Part shown: positions 16,852-25,131 of the stretch, piece by piece | Layout of the letters: each line of letters opens with the position of its first letter | How positions within the stretch are numbered: position 1 is the stretch's first letter | Source of the DNA: Vibrio porteresiae DSM 19223 | GTDB lineage: Bacteria; Pseudomonadota; Gammaproteobacteria; Enterobacterales; Vibrionaceae | Direction: 5' to 3' | DNA: 64,000 nt | NCBI RefSeq assembly: GCF_024347055.1 | Contig: NZ_AP024896.1 | Location: 62,001-126,000 of the forward strand | Made by a program: the position numbers and the translations under genes | Notes under the pieces: model-generated | The model's input: only the letters and a program-made list of their open reading frames with translations | Database searches by the model: none | What the model was told of the DNA's origin: nothing

Positions 16852-17271
16852 AGAACCAGGTGACTAGATGGGTCAAAGAGTTGTCGATGTAAACCGGTAA
16901 AGCAAAAGTAGTAGTGGCTCTACCGATGACAGGAGAGAGCATAAGCGCTAATGTCGGACATGTCTGGCTTGTTCTTTCTATTGATTTGATAGGTAGAATC
17001 GATACTTATTGATACATACATCCCACATCTAGTGATCTTAAGTAATGACCTTAAGGTTTACCGTTACCTTGAGATTATGAGTAATTAACGAATAAAAACG
17101 TAGATATCTGGTTGAAGTTCAAAGAATTGAGGTGGGATGAGATAAAAGTTCTAGTGAAAATAAGTGCTTTTATCTTACAGTTGCATGCAGTGGGAATAGT
17201 CAATTGCGCCTCAAGATGGCAGTACTATTCATCCTCTTGAATAGGGAATAAGAGGTTACGCTACCAAGATT
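16852..17271. other. Gene-free region that may hold a minus-strand RNA
   Basis: About 420 bp with no open frame. It should contain the promoter of the EAL gene. Because a terminator facing the minus strand lies at its left edge, a small minus-strand transcript is possible. A weak minus -10 (CATAAT, plus coordinates 17074-17079) is the best candidate seen. Confidence 0.35.
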
Positions 17272-18777
17272 ATGACAAAAAAGTCGGCGATCCTAAGTTC
17301 AGTTGTGTTACTGATTTTACTGATTAACTTGATAGGTTATGTATTGATATCCTGTCGAGTCTATATCGCATTGAATCAGTATGCGTACGAACACACCGAG
17401 CAAATCTCGCAGCGTATTAATAGTATGCTGGAGTCGACGATTACGTCTTACTATACCGAACTGGATCAGTACAAACATCAATGTGATCAGTTCCTGCCAT
17501 TAGCGAAACAAGTGAGTTTAGCTAGTCCCTATACTCGTTCGATTACACTGGCCAATCGTGACTTCATCTACTGCAGTACGATTACGCTAAATGCCAAACA
17601 AAAATATGTTGTTCAGAATGTGGCCCAAGGGGTCAGTCTGCGTTATATCGCATCCAGTCCATTGGTGAAAAAAAGCGACGTATTTCTTTTGGTCGTCACG
17701 TCGGAAGATGTTTACGTAAACTTCGGTATCGATAGTTTTATATTTACTAATTTACTCAATGTCGATATGAACTATTTCACGCCGTTACTTTACATAGATA
17801 ACTACCTCGTCTCAAAAAATGGTACGACGTTATCTCCGTCGTTTAAGGTGGATGAGCATCATCTCGTCGAGAATGCCTACATACGTCTTTTCTATCAGAT
17901 TGATAGACAAAATTACCTCAACTTCGGGCTTATCAATTACGCTTATTTCTACTTCATCATCACCGTGCTTTCGTTCATATGTGGTGTGGTCTTGTACGTA
18001 TTTTTAATGCGCAGAGACTGGACTGTCTTTGCGATCGCAAAGGGGTTAAAACGAAAGCAATTTGTGCCGTATCTTCAACCTGTGTTTGATAAAGATCGCC
18101 GCATGGTTGGGGCTGAGGTTCTGGCTCGGTGGTTACATCCTAAATATGGTTTGATTGCACCGGATCAATTTATTCCCAATGCCGAGCATAGCGGGCAAAT
18201 CAATCAGATATTTTCTCAGCTCGTTGATAAAGTTGTGGCTGGCTTGAAACCGTTTCAATCACGCATTGATAGCCTTAACGAGTTCCATTTGGCTTTTAAT
18301 GTGGCGTCGCCACAGCTCACGCATTTTCATCTCTTACGTGATTGTAAACATCTCATCTACGGCTTGAATCGTTGCCATTTTCAACTGGTACTCGAACTCA
18401 CAGAACGGGTACAAATTCCTCAAGATGAACTGCATATCCAGGGAATCATTAGCCTTAAGAAGCAAGGAATACGAATTGCGTTAGACGATTTTGGTACTGG
18501 TCATTCATCTCTTTCCTATTTGAAGAACATTAAGATCGATTACTTAAAGATGGACAAAAGTTTTACCGACATGATTGGTGAAGAGGAATTTAAAGATCAC
18601 ATTGTCGCCAATGTGCTTGATCTGGCGGAGCGAATTGGGGTGCCAGTGGTGGCAGAAGGTATTGAAAACCAGTATCAAGAGCTCTACTTGCTGAATCACA
18701 ACACGCAGTTTTTCCAAGGCTATTATTATGGTCGTCCAGTCTCCATTGACGAGTTCATTCGTCTTTATCTTTCCTAG
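17272..18777 (+). CDS. CSS-motif EAL-domain c-di-GMP phosphodiesterase
   Basis: A 501-residue inner-membrane enzyme that degrades cyclic di-GMP to pGpG. A first membrane segment (about 8-28) precedes a periplasmic CSS-type sensor domain (about 30-225) with Cys71 and Cys101 (YCST); these likely form the redox-controlled disulfide of this family. A second membrane segment is at about 225-247, then the EAL domain at about 260-500. The catalytic set is kept: GAEVLARW (E of the EAL motif), NVASPQL, LELTER, ALDDFGTG, KMDKSF and AEGIE. There is no GGDEF domain, so it should act only as a phosphodiesterase. It appears to stand alone. Confidence 0.92.
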   Translation: MTKKSAILSSVVLLILLINLIGYVLISCRVYIALNQYAYEHTEQISQRINSMLESTITSYYTELDQYKHQCDQFLPLAKQVSLASPYTRSITLANRDFIYCSTITLNAKQKYVVQNVAQGVSLRYIASSPLVKKSDVFLLVVTSEDVYVNFGIDSFIFTNLLNVDMNYFTPLLYIDNYLVSKNGTTLSPSFKVDEHHLVENAYIRLFYQIDRQNYLNFGLINYAYFYFIITVLSFICGVVLYVFLMRRDWTVFAIAKGLKRKQFVPYLQPVFDKDRRMVGAEVLARWLHPKYGLIAPDQFIPNAEHSGQINQIFSQLVDKVVAGLKPFQSRIDSLNEFHLAFNVASPQLTHFHLLRDCKHLIYGLNRCHFQLVLELTERVQIPQDELHIQGIISLKKQGIRIALDDFGTGHSSLSYLKNIKIDYLKMDKSFTDMIGEEEFKDHIVANVLDLAERIGVPVVAEGIENQYQELYLLNHNTQFFQGYYYGRPVSIDEFIRLYLS

Positions 18778-18820
18778 CGTTATCTTTGGTTACAAATAAA
18801 CCATTTGGTTTGTATGGTTA

Positions 18821-18836
18821 TGTGATTTATATCACA
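18821..18836. promoter_or_regulatory. Consensus CRP site upstream of the MarR-efflux operon
   Basis: TGTGA-TTTATA-TCACA is a full 10/10 match to the CRP arms with the 6-bp spacer. It ends 9 bp before the large MarR-type inverted repeat. Confidence 0.8.
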
Positions 18837-18845
18837 AACTATTTA

Positions 18846-18885
18846 CTTAGCGTGCTAACTAAACTATATTAGTTAGCACGCTAAG
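18846..18885. promoter_or_regulatory. Perfect 15-bp inverted repeat, likely MarR-family operator
   Basis: CTTAGCGTGCTAACT (18846-18860), 10-bp spacer AAACTATATT, AGTTAGCACGCTAAG (18871-18885). The spacer holds a -10-like TATATT. The right arm ends 16 bp before the MarR start codon, so binding would block the operon's own promoter. Confidence 0.8.
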
Positions 18886-18901
18886 TTTTATTGGTAACCT
18901 T

Positions 18902-19357
18902 ATGTTTCACGATTCCGATATTTTTCGTCAACTCTCTCTGGCTGAGCGATTAGCTCGAGTTTCTCGTCTTTGGAAAATGGCGGCTGATCGTGAATTGGCT
19001 CCACTGGGTCTTACCCATCCGCGGTGGACTGCATTGTGGAAGTTGCAACGTTTAGGCGATCACATCAGCCAAAAGCAACTTGCCTGTGCGTTAGAACTTG
19101 AGTTGCCCTCATTAATGCGCACATTGAGCCAATTAGAAGAACAAGCGTTGATCACTCGTCACTCTTGTGAAAATGACAAACGTACTCGGATTGTGAGTTT
19201 AACCGAGCAGGGCAAGCTACTCCTTGCTCAAATGGAAAAACGCATTTTTGAAGTTCGTAATCAAGTTTTAAAAGATGTCGCTCCTCAAGAGTTAGAGTTG
19301 CTATCGACCTTGTTAGAAAAGATCGCTGAAAACACGCTAAACATCCTTGATAACTAG
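18902..19357 (+). CDS. MarR/SlyA-family transcriptional regulator
   Basis: A 151-residue winged-helix repressor. The recognition region is ISQKQLACALELELPSLMRTLSQLEEQ, and the wing is CENDKRTRIVSLTEQG. It is the first gene of an operon with the HlyD-type adaptor and the DUF2955 membrane protein, the usual arrangement for a repressor of a drug or aromatic-acid efflux pump. A perfect 15-bp inverted repeat covers the promoter, so autorepression is likely. The inducer is unknown. Confidence 0.9.
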   Translation: MFHDSDIFRQLSLAERLARVSRLWKMAADRELAPLGLTHPRWTALWKLQRLGDHISQKQLACALELELPSLMRTLSQLEEQALITRHSCENDKRTRIVSLTEQGKLLLAQMEKRIFEVRNQVLKDVAPQELELLSTLLEKIAENTLNILDN

Positions 19358-19391
19358 TTTTACCCCCCATTGTTAAGAGAAGTACCTATTC

Positions 19392-20453
19392 ATGACCCCA
19401 GATCAGAAATTTGCGCGCTGGATTAAGATCTCCTGTTTCGCGTTTGTGATTATTTTTGCCTATTTTGTCGTGGCAGATATGTTTTTGCCTTTGACTCCTC
19501 AGGCGCTTGTTACCCGAGTCGTGACCAAAGTTGCCCCTCGCGTCAGCGGGCAAATTATGTCGATTGAAGTAAAAAATAACCAAGCCGTGCACACGGGCGA
19601 TGTGTTATTTCAAATCGACCCTGAGCCATACAAACTCGCGGTTGAACAAGCCAAGATCGCTTTAGATAAAGTGAAGCAAAATAACGCTCAACTTGATGCT
19701 GATATTTTGGCGTCTCGCGCAAGTGTTGAAGCTAGTCGTATCGTAACCGAGCAAAAAGAGCGTGAAGCTAACCGTTTGAAACAGCTGCTTCAACGTAGCG
19801 GCACCTCGCAACAACAATATGATGATTCACAAAGCTCAGCGATTGCGGCAAAAGCCAATTGGGATGCAGCTAAGGCACGTTTGCAAGGCCTGATTGTGAG
19901 CCGTGGTTCGATTGATGATGAGAAAAACGTCAACATCCAAGCGGCGCGCAACCAATTAAATCAAGCAGAATTGAATTTGGAATACACCACTGTTGTAGCA
20001 GAGCATGACGGTATTGTGACCAACCTACAGTTGGAAGCGGGTACGTTCGCCTCTGCTGGTAGCCCACTGGTGGCGTTGGTTGATGATTCAATGGATATCA
20101 TTGCCGATTTTCGTGAAAAAAGCTTACGTCACTTTACCAATAAGGCGCGCGTCTACGTTGCCTTTGACCGTTACCCAGGAAAAATGTTCGATGGCGCTAT
20201 TTCGTCTGTGGACGCAGGGGTAAGTGCTGGACAATTTGATGCTGATGGTCGCTTAGCTGCGCCAACCTCGTCTAACCGCTGGGTACGTGACGCGCAACGT
20301 ATGCGTTTGCATGTGCAGCTGCAAGATGAGATGGAGAGCCAATTACCTGCGGGTGCTCAGGCAACCGTACAGCTCGTTCCTGATAATGGTTTTGGTGCCT
20401 TATTTGCCAAGCTGCAAATCTACTTTATCAGTAGCTTGCACTACATCTACTAA
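19392..20453 (+). CDS. HlyD/EmrA-family periplasmic adaptor protein
   Basis: A 353-residue membrane-fusion protein. There is one N-terminal membrane anchor (about 11-31), a split lipoyl/barrel-sandwich domain (KVAPRVSGQIMSIEVKNNQAVHTGDVLFQIDP and, after the hairpin, TTVVAEHDGIVTNLQLEAG), and an alpha-helical coiled hairpin between them (about 85-190). It should link an inner-membrane pump to an outer-membrane channel. The partner is encoded 12 bp downstream (DUF2955 protein), as in AaeAB-like systems. Confidence 0.9.
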   Translation: MTPDQKFARWIKISCFAFVIIFAYFVVADMFLPLTPQALVTRVVTKVAPRVSGQIMSIEVKNNQAVHTGDVLFQIDPEPYKLAVEQAKIALDKVKQNNAQLDADILASRASVEASRIVTEQKEREANRLKQLLQRSGTSQQQYDDSQSSAIAAKANWDAAKARLQGLIVSRGSIDDEKNVNIQAARNQLNQAELNLEYTTVVAEHDGIVTNLQLEAGTFASAGSPLVALVDDSMDIIADFREKSLRHFTNKARVYVAFDRYPGKMFDGAISSVDAGVSAGQFDADGRLAAPTSSNRWVRDAQRMRLHVQLQDEMESQLPAGAQATVQLVPDNGFGALFAKLQIYFISSLHYIY

Positions 20454-20465
20454 TAAGGTGATGCC

Positions 20466-21500
20466 ATGAAGTTATGGGATCACCCAATGTCTAAAAACGA
20501 TTTTAGACAGTGTTTACGGATAGCAACAGGCTCAGCCCTCGGTTTCACAATCTGTAAGATATTTGGCTGGAGTAACGGGGTGTTTTTCACCGTTACACCG
20601 GTTTTGCTGCTGGGTATGATTCCAGTCATGAGCATGCATGCCGCTCGTCAGTTGATCGCTTCTTCAGTGGTGGTTGGTCTGGAAATGGGGATCATCGGCG
20701 GTCTGTTTGGTGGCCATCCGGGGTTAATGACCATACTGGCGTTTGCGATGTTTCTCGCTTATTTTGCTTGTATGTCAAAAGGCAGCCTGTTCCTGTTTGG
20801 CGCTAATGGTGTTTTAAACCTCAGCATTATGTTGCATTTCGGCAGTTTTTCTAGCACCGATATGAACGACTTTATTCAAGTGAGTTTGATGGCCAGTGTG
20901 CTTTCAGTGGCGATTGCTTATTTGATGATGTATGTGTTCCCCGATGTGGAACCGCGCGATCCTCCGCCGAGACCAACAGAGCCGAAAAAGTCCCACCGCA
21001 TGAGACATGAAGCTCTGATGGGAGCGACAATAGCGACCCTGTCGTTTATTGTGTTTCAGGTGGCTGACCTACAAGATTCTATGTCGGCACAAGCAACAAC
21101 CATTTTGTTGATGTTTCCAATGCATTGGAATGGCGCTATGGGCTACGCTCGTAAGAGGGCGATGGGCACCTTGATGGGCGTATCGTTTGGCATGTTCTGC
21201 CAAATCATTTTGTACGATTGGTCGGATGTGTTGCTGTTTGTTGTTCCGCTACTCTGGATTGGAGCGATGCTCTTTGGCTATATGCACGTGAAAGAGTCGA
21301 GTGGTTCTGGCGCTGGATTTGGTGGCTTAACCACATTAGGTATTTTATTTGGTCAATACCTGACGCCTGGTGGGGATCTCGTGTTCAGCGCTTTATATCG
21401 TGTCAGCAGCATTTTGTTTGCTATCGTGGCAACTCTGCTCGTGACCTATTTGGTTCACATCATTTTGAACCGATTTGAATCGACGCGATTCAGCCAATAG
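20466..21500 (+). CDS. DUF2955 / FUSC-like inner-membrane efflux protein
   Basis: A 344-residue polytopic membrane protein with about ten hydrophobic segments in two halves, separated by a Pro/Arg-rich cytoplasmic linker (EPRDPPPRPTEPKKSHR, residues about 162-180). The FVFTVTP-like VFFTVTPVLLLGM and the second-half helices resemble the fusaric-acid/aromatic-acid exporter superfamily. Together with the HlyD adaptor it should form an efflux pump. The substrate is unknown. The operon ends at the terminator at 21534. Confidence 0.82.
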   Translation: MKLWDHPMSKNDFRQCLRIATGSALGFTICKIFGWSNGVFFTVTPVLLLGMIPVMSMHAARQLIASSVVVGLEMGIIGGLFGGHPGLMTILAFAMFLAYFACMSKGSLFLFGANGVLNLSIMLHFGSFSSTDMNDFIQVSLMASVLSVAIAYLMMYVFPDVEPRDPPPRPTEPKKSHRMRHEALMGATIATLSFIVFQVADLQDSMSAQATTILLMFPMHWNGAMGYARKRAMGTLMGVSFGMFCQIILYDWSDVLLFVVPLLWIGAMLFGYMHVKESSGSGAGFGGLTTLGILFGQYLTPGGDLVFSALYRVSSILFAIVATLLVTYLVHIILNRFESTRFSQ

Positions 21501-21533
21501 CATTCAATAGCATTTTCGCGCTAGTCATTAAGT

Positions 21534-21573
21534 AAACGGCCCCAGTGATTAAAGTCACTGGGGCCGTTTTTAT
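21534..21573. terminator. Bidirectional terminator between DUF2955 gene and glk
   Basis: AAACGGCCCCAGTGA (21534-21548), loop TTAAAG, TCACTGGGGCCGTTT (21555-21569), followed by TT. Confidence 0.92.
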
Positions 21574-21619
21574 GCAAAGAAAACAGCAGATTCGGTTTTT
21601 CTCTTCCTCGTAACGCTAA

Positions 21620-22594
21620 TTAGCCATTTAAGGGGAGTCCTAACGCTTGGCGTAAATAGCTACCAGCGCCGAGTAAACCTGGTTCTTGGTGGGTGATAAG
21701 GTAGACAGGAATATCTTGGAGATATTCATTGAAACGCCCTTTATCCTCAAACGCTTGACGAAAGTCTGATGCGGCAAGAAAGTCTTTAAAACGAGGAGCG
21801 ATACCTCCTGCGATATAGACTCCACCAAATGTACCCATGTTAAGTGCTAGGTTCCCAGCAAAACGGCCCATTAAGATGCAGAATAGCTTCAAAGCAGCCA
21901 CACAATCAGGGTTGCCATTTTCTAAAGCAAGGGTAGTGATATCTTTAGGCTCTAAGATGCTCGGTTCACGGCCGTCTGAAATAACGTGATGATGATAAAT
22001 CTGTACGAGGCCCTGTCCTGACAGGCAGCGTTCCGCAGAAACGCGACCAAACTGTTTACGTAACCATTTTAATAATGAATCTTCTTCTGGAGTACATGGA
22101 GCAAAATCTACGTGTCCACCTTCACCTGGCAAAGTGATCCAAGTGTTATTCACCTGGATTAGATGGGCCACCCCAAGACCAGTGCCTGCGCCGAAAATGG
22201 CAATTGGCTTATCCGCTTGTGCATTAGTCCCACCCAATTGAATGCGATCTTGAGTGCTTATCACTGGAATGGCCATAGACACCGCAGTGAAATCATTGAT
22301 GACTTCGAGGTGTTCTAAGTGCAGTTGTTCCTTTAACTCTTTGATAGAGAATGCCCAACTATGATTGGTCATAGATATCCAATCACCATTGATAGGGCAA
22401 GCAATCGCTAAACACGCAGTTTGTACAATTTGGTCGACATCATTTAGGTATTGCTTAATCACGACTTCTAAACTTGGATACTCTGCGCCAGAGTAGGTTA
22501 ATGCACTGACCAGTTGACCTGTATTTAAATCACATAAAGCTAAGCGTGCATTGGTTCCACCGATGTCACCGACTAACGCATATTGGATGGGCAT
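21620..22594 (-). CDS. glk: Glucokinase
   Basis: Phosphorylates cytoplasmic glucose to glucose-6-phosphate with ATP. The 324 residues from ATG 22594 fit the usual length (E. coli about 321). Motifs: phosphate loop GDIGGTNARLAL near the N-terminus, sugar-binding VINDFTAV, nucleotide-binding FGAGTGLGVAHL, and LPGEGGHVDFAP. The upstream open frame to 22675 has no ribosome site and is excluded. It lies downstream of, and in the same direction as, the LacI regulator, with a related operator-like sequence 34-51 bp upstream of its start. Confidence 0.94.
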   Translation of the reverse strand: MPIQYALVGDIGGTNARLALCDLNTGQLVSALTYSGAEYPSLEVVIKQYLNDVDQIVQTACLAIACPINGDWISMTNHSWAFSIKELKEQLHLEHLEVINDFTAVSMAIPVISTQDRIQLGGTNAQADKPIAIFGAGTGLGVAHLIQVNNTWITLPGEGGHVDFAPCTPEEDSLLKWLRKQFGRVSAERCLSGQGLVQIYHHHVISDGREPSILEPKDITTLALENGNPDCVAALKLFCILMGRFAGNLALNMGTFGGVYIAGGIAPRFKDFLAASDFRQAFEDKGRFNEYLQDIPVYLITHQEPGLLGAGSYLRQALGLPLNG

Positions 22595-22627
22595 AAAGAC
22601 TCCAGTATTGGTAATAAATGTAAGTTT

Positions 22628-22645
22628 TAATGTAACAATACAAAT
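22628..22645. promoter_or_regulatory. Degenerate LacI-type operator in front of glk
   Basis: TAATGTAACAATACAAAT matches 13 of 18 positions of the perfect palindrome at 23911-23928, including the ATGTAAC half. It lies in the lacI-glk gap, so glk may belong to the same regulon. Confidence 0.5.
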
Positions 22646-22715
22646 CGCCTCGGAGATAGGAAATCGCCAACTCAATCAATTCAGTCTGCGCAACCAAGAG
22701 GCCAAAATTTCATTA

Positions 22716-23705
22716 TTATTTTGCTGAACTTCTTACCATTAATGTGTGATGAATGATTTGCGAAGTGACATCTTCTCCCGCCATTTTTTTCATCAACATC
22801 TTCATGGCTGTTTTACCCATATCTAATGTCGGTTGGCGAATGGTGGTGAGAGATGGAATAAACATGCTTGCTAAGGGCAAATCATCAAAGCCTATCACTG
22901 CTATGTCTCTGGGTATCTCTTTCCCCATTTGATATACCGCTTTCATTACGCCAATGGCGAGCATATCTGCGACCGCGAAAATAGCGGTTGGTGGTTCCGG
23001 CTGAGTCAATAAACGGCGCGCAGCAAGCTCACCTAATGGAAAATCAATGTCACCCATCGCCTGGATGTAATCCTCATTGATTGGTATGCCAGCATCTTGT
23101 AAAGCAGAGCGATAACCCTCTTCACGTTGTTGGGCGTATAAATAGTTTGAATCAGAAGTGACCAAAGCAACGCGTTCATGACCTTTTGATACCAAATAAA
23201 GCACTGCATCTTTGGCTGCTTGTTTATGGTTAATGCTGACATAAGGTACAGGTGATTCTGGGTTGTACTCAGAACAAGAAATCCAAGGTAATTTTTGAAT
23301 TTCATCGGGTAGCGTTTGCTGCGTCATCATAGGCGTGAGACTGATTACCCCACTTACTTGTTTTTGCTTAAGCAAATCCAAGTAATGCTTCTCTAACGAA
23401 CTTTCACCTTGGGTATTGGTGAGGATGACAGCATACCCATTCTCTTTTGCAGTGCTTTCGATACCTTTCACGATCCCGCTGTAAAACGGGTTATCAATAT
23501 TGGGAACCAGCACCATAACCAGTTTATTACCGAACAGTTTGGGAGCGTTATTGTTTTCCGGCAAGGTATAACCGAGCTCATCAATGGCTTGTTGTACTTT
23601 ATCTCGCGTGTGTGGACGTATGGCGTTACTGCCATTTAATACGCGAGAGACTGTAGCGGTTGAAACGCCAGCGTGTTTTGCTACATCAGAAATGGAAGGT
23701 CTCAT
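22716..23705 (-). CDS. LacI-family transcriptional regulator
   Basis: A 329-residue repressor. The helix-turn-helix and hinge are at 1-60 (SISDVAKHAGVSTATVSRVLNG) and a periplasmic-binding-like effector domain follows from about 63 (LVMVLVPNIDNPFYSGI). It is divergent from the Gfo/Idh operon and upstream of glk. Two palindromes with identical outer arms lie in the intergenic region, one near each promoter, so it likely represses itself and the catabolic operon until a sugar effector binds. The effector is unknown. Confidence 0.9.
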   Translation of the reverse strand: MRPSISDVAKHAGVSTATVSRVLNGSNAIRPHTRDKVQQAIDELGYTLPENNNAPKLFGNKLVMVLVPNIDNPFYSGIVKGIESTAKENGYAVILTNTQGESSLEKHYLDLLKQKQVSGVISLTPMMTQQTLPDEIQKLPWISCSEYNPESPVPYVSINHKQAAKDAVLYLVSKGHERVALVTSDSNYLYAQQREEGYRSALQDAGIPINEDYIQAMGDIDFPLGELAARRLLTQPEPPTAIFAVADMLAIGVMKAVYQMGKEIPRDIAVIGFDDLPLASMFIPSLTTIRQPTLDMGKTAMKMLMKKMAGEDVTSQIIHHTLMVRSSAK

Positions 23706-23753
23706 GAAACTCTAGGTCACTACGATACATAGCATGGACTTTATCATGTATTA

Positions 23754-23771
23754 AAATGTCGTACTACATTT
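23754..23771. promoter_or_regulatory. LacI-type operator near the lacI promoter
   Basis: AAATGT-CGTACT-ACATTT has the same 6-bp outer arms as the operator at 23911 but a diverged centre. It lies about 50 bp upstream of the LacI start codon, suggesting autoregulation. Confidence 0.6.
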
Positions 23772-23910
23772 CATTTCATGAGAATATCCCATGCCAGTGA
23801 TCCATCTCTCAAAACCTTATTCTATTGTGATTGCACGCAAAAAAACAATAAGGTTAAACCGATATTCATACCGCTACGCCACTCTTTTGGATTAGTATTT
23901 TTGTAACGAA

Positions 23911-23928
23911 AAATGTAACGTTACATTT
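23911..23928. promoter_or_regulatory. Perfect LacI-type operator of the Gfo/Idh operon
   Basis: AAATGTAACGTTACATTT is an uninterrupted 18-bp palindrome with the central CG typical of LacI-family sites. It lies 21 bp upstream of the dehydrogenase start, so bound repressor would block transcription. Confidence 0.88.
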
Positions 23929-23949
23929 GATTCAAAGATGGAGTAGCGA

Positions 23950-25086
23950 ATGAACAAGTCCCCACTCAATGCCGTTATCATCGGCACAGGTATGATTGCA
24001 CATGTCCACTTTCGTGCATTAAAAGTGGCTGGTGTGAATGTCATCGGCCTTGTGGACGCAAACCCTGAACAAGCACAGCGTATTGCTGCAAAGTGGCAAG
24101 TGGAAGTGTTTGCTGATCTGCACGCTGCATTGAATTGTGCTGAAGTGGATGTTGTCCACATCTGTACTCCAAATGCGTTCCATTATCCGATGGCAAAAGA
24201 AGCGGTAGCTGCTGGCAAACATGTGGTGTGTGAAAAACCACTGGCTGTGACGCTTGAGCAAGCAGAAGAATTAGAGCAGCTGGCTAATCAACATGGTGTT
24301 CAAACCGCGGTACCTTTTGTTTACCGTTACCACCCGATGGTTCGCGAAGCGAAAGCTCGTATTGAAAATGGTGAACTGGGCAAACTGCATTTGGTTCATG
24401 GCAGTTACTTGCAAGACTGGCTGTTAGAGCAAAGCGATAACAACTGGCGTGTGGATCCGAAACAAGGCGGACAATCTCGTGCTTTTGCCGATATCGGTAG
24501 CCATTGGTGTGATTTGATTGAATGGGTGACAGGCGAACGTTTCGTGCAGCTTGTTGCTAATTTCCATACCGCGCAAAAAGAGCGCAGTGCTGATGCCGCT
24601 GAAACTTTTACCGCTCGGACTGAAGAGCAAAAAGCCGCAGGCAAAACCACCTCTGTAACCACAGAAGACATCGCGACTGTGATGATGATGACGGATCGCA
24701 ACACTCCGGTATCGCTCACCATCAGCCAAGTCTCTGCTGGGCGTAAAAACCGTTTGTGGTTTGAAATTGATGGTAGCGAAAGCAGCCTGGAATTTGACCA
24801 AGAAAAACCAGAGCAGTTATGGGTGAGTCGTCGCGATTCTCGTTCTCTTATCGTGCGCGATCCTACTCAAGGTTCTGATGAACAACGTCGTTTGTCGATC
24901 ACTCCAGCGGGGCATGCGCAAGGTTATAGCCACTGCTTCGAAGCTTTTATGCGCGATTTCTACGCATCATTACAAGGCGCAAACCCAGTCGGTTTACCTT
25001 CTTTCAAAGATGGCGTTCGTGCTGCGAAATTGATTGATACCACGTTGAAATCTGTACATAGCAAACAATGGATTAACATCGAGTAG
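23950..25086 (+). CDS. Gfo/Idh/MocA-family oxidoreductase
   Basis: A 378-residue NAD(P)-dependent sugar dehydrogenase. The Rossmann fold is at 1-125 (IIGTGMIAHVHFRAL) with the family's CEKPLAVTLEQ segment. A C-terminal domain follows, with catalytic-type DIGSHWCDLIEW near residue 180. There is no signal peptide, so it acts in the cytoplasm. It is the first gene of a four-gene operon with an MFS transporter and two isomerase-fold enzymes, under LacI control. It probably oxidises a sugar or glycoside; the exact substrate and carbon position are inferred only from context. Confidence 0.9.
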   Translation: MNKSPLNAVIIGTGMIAHVHFRALKVAGVNVIGLVDANPEQAQRIAAKWQVEVFADLHAALNCAEVDVVHICTPNAFHYPMAKEAVAAGKHVVCEKPLAVTLEQAEELEQLANQHGVQTAVPFVYRYHPMVREAKARIENGELGKLHLVHGSYLQDWLLEQSDNNWRVDPKQGGQSRAFADIGSHWCDLIEWVTGERFVQLVANFHTAQKERSADAAETFTARTEEQKAAGKTTSVTTEDIATVMMMTDRNTPVSLTISQVSAGRKNRLWFEIDGSESSLEFDQEKPEQLWVSRRDSRSLIVRDPTQGSDEQRRLSITPAGHAQGYSHCFEAFMRDFYASLQGANPVGLPSFKDGVRAAKLIDTTLKSVHSKQWINIE

Positions 25087-25131
25087 AACTGACCTTCTAC
25101 CGTGAAACCACCCTACATATAAAAAATAAGA

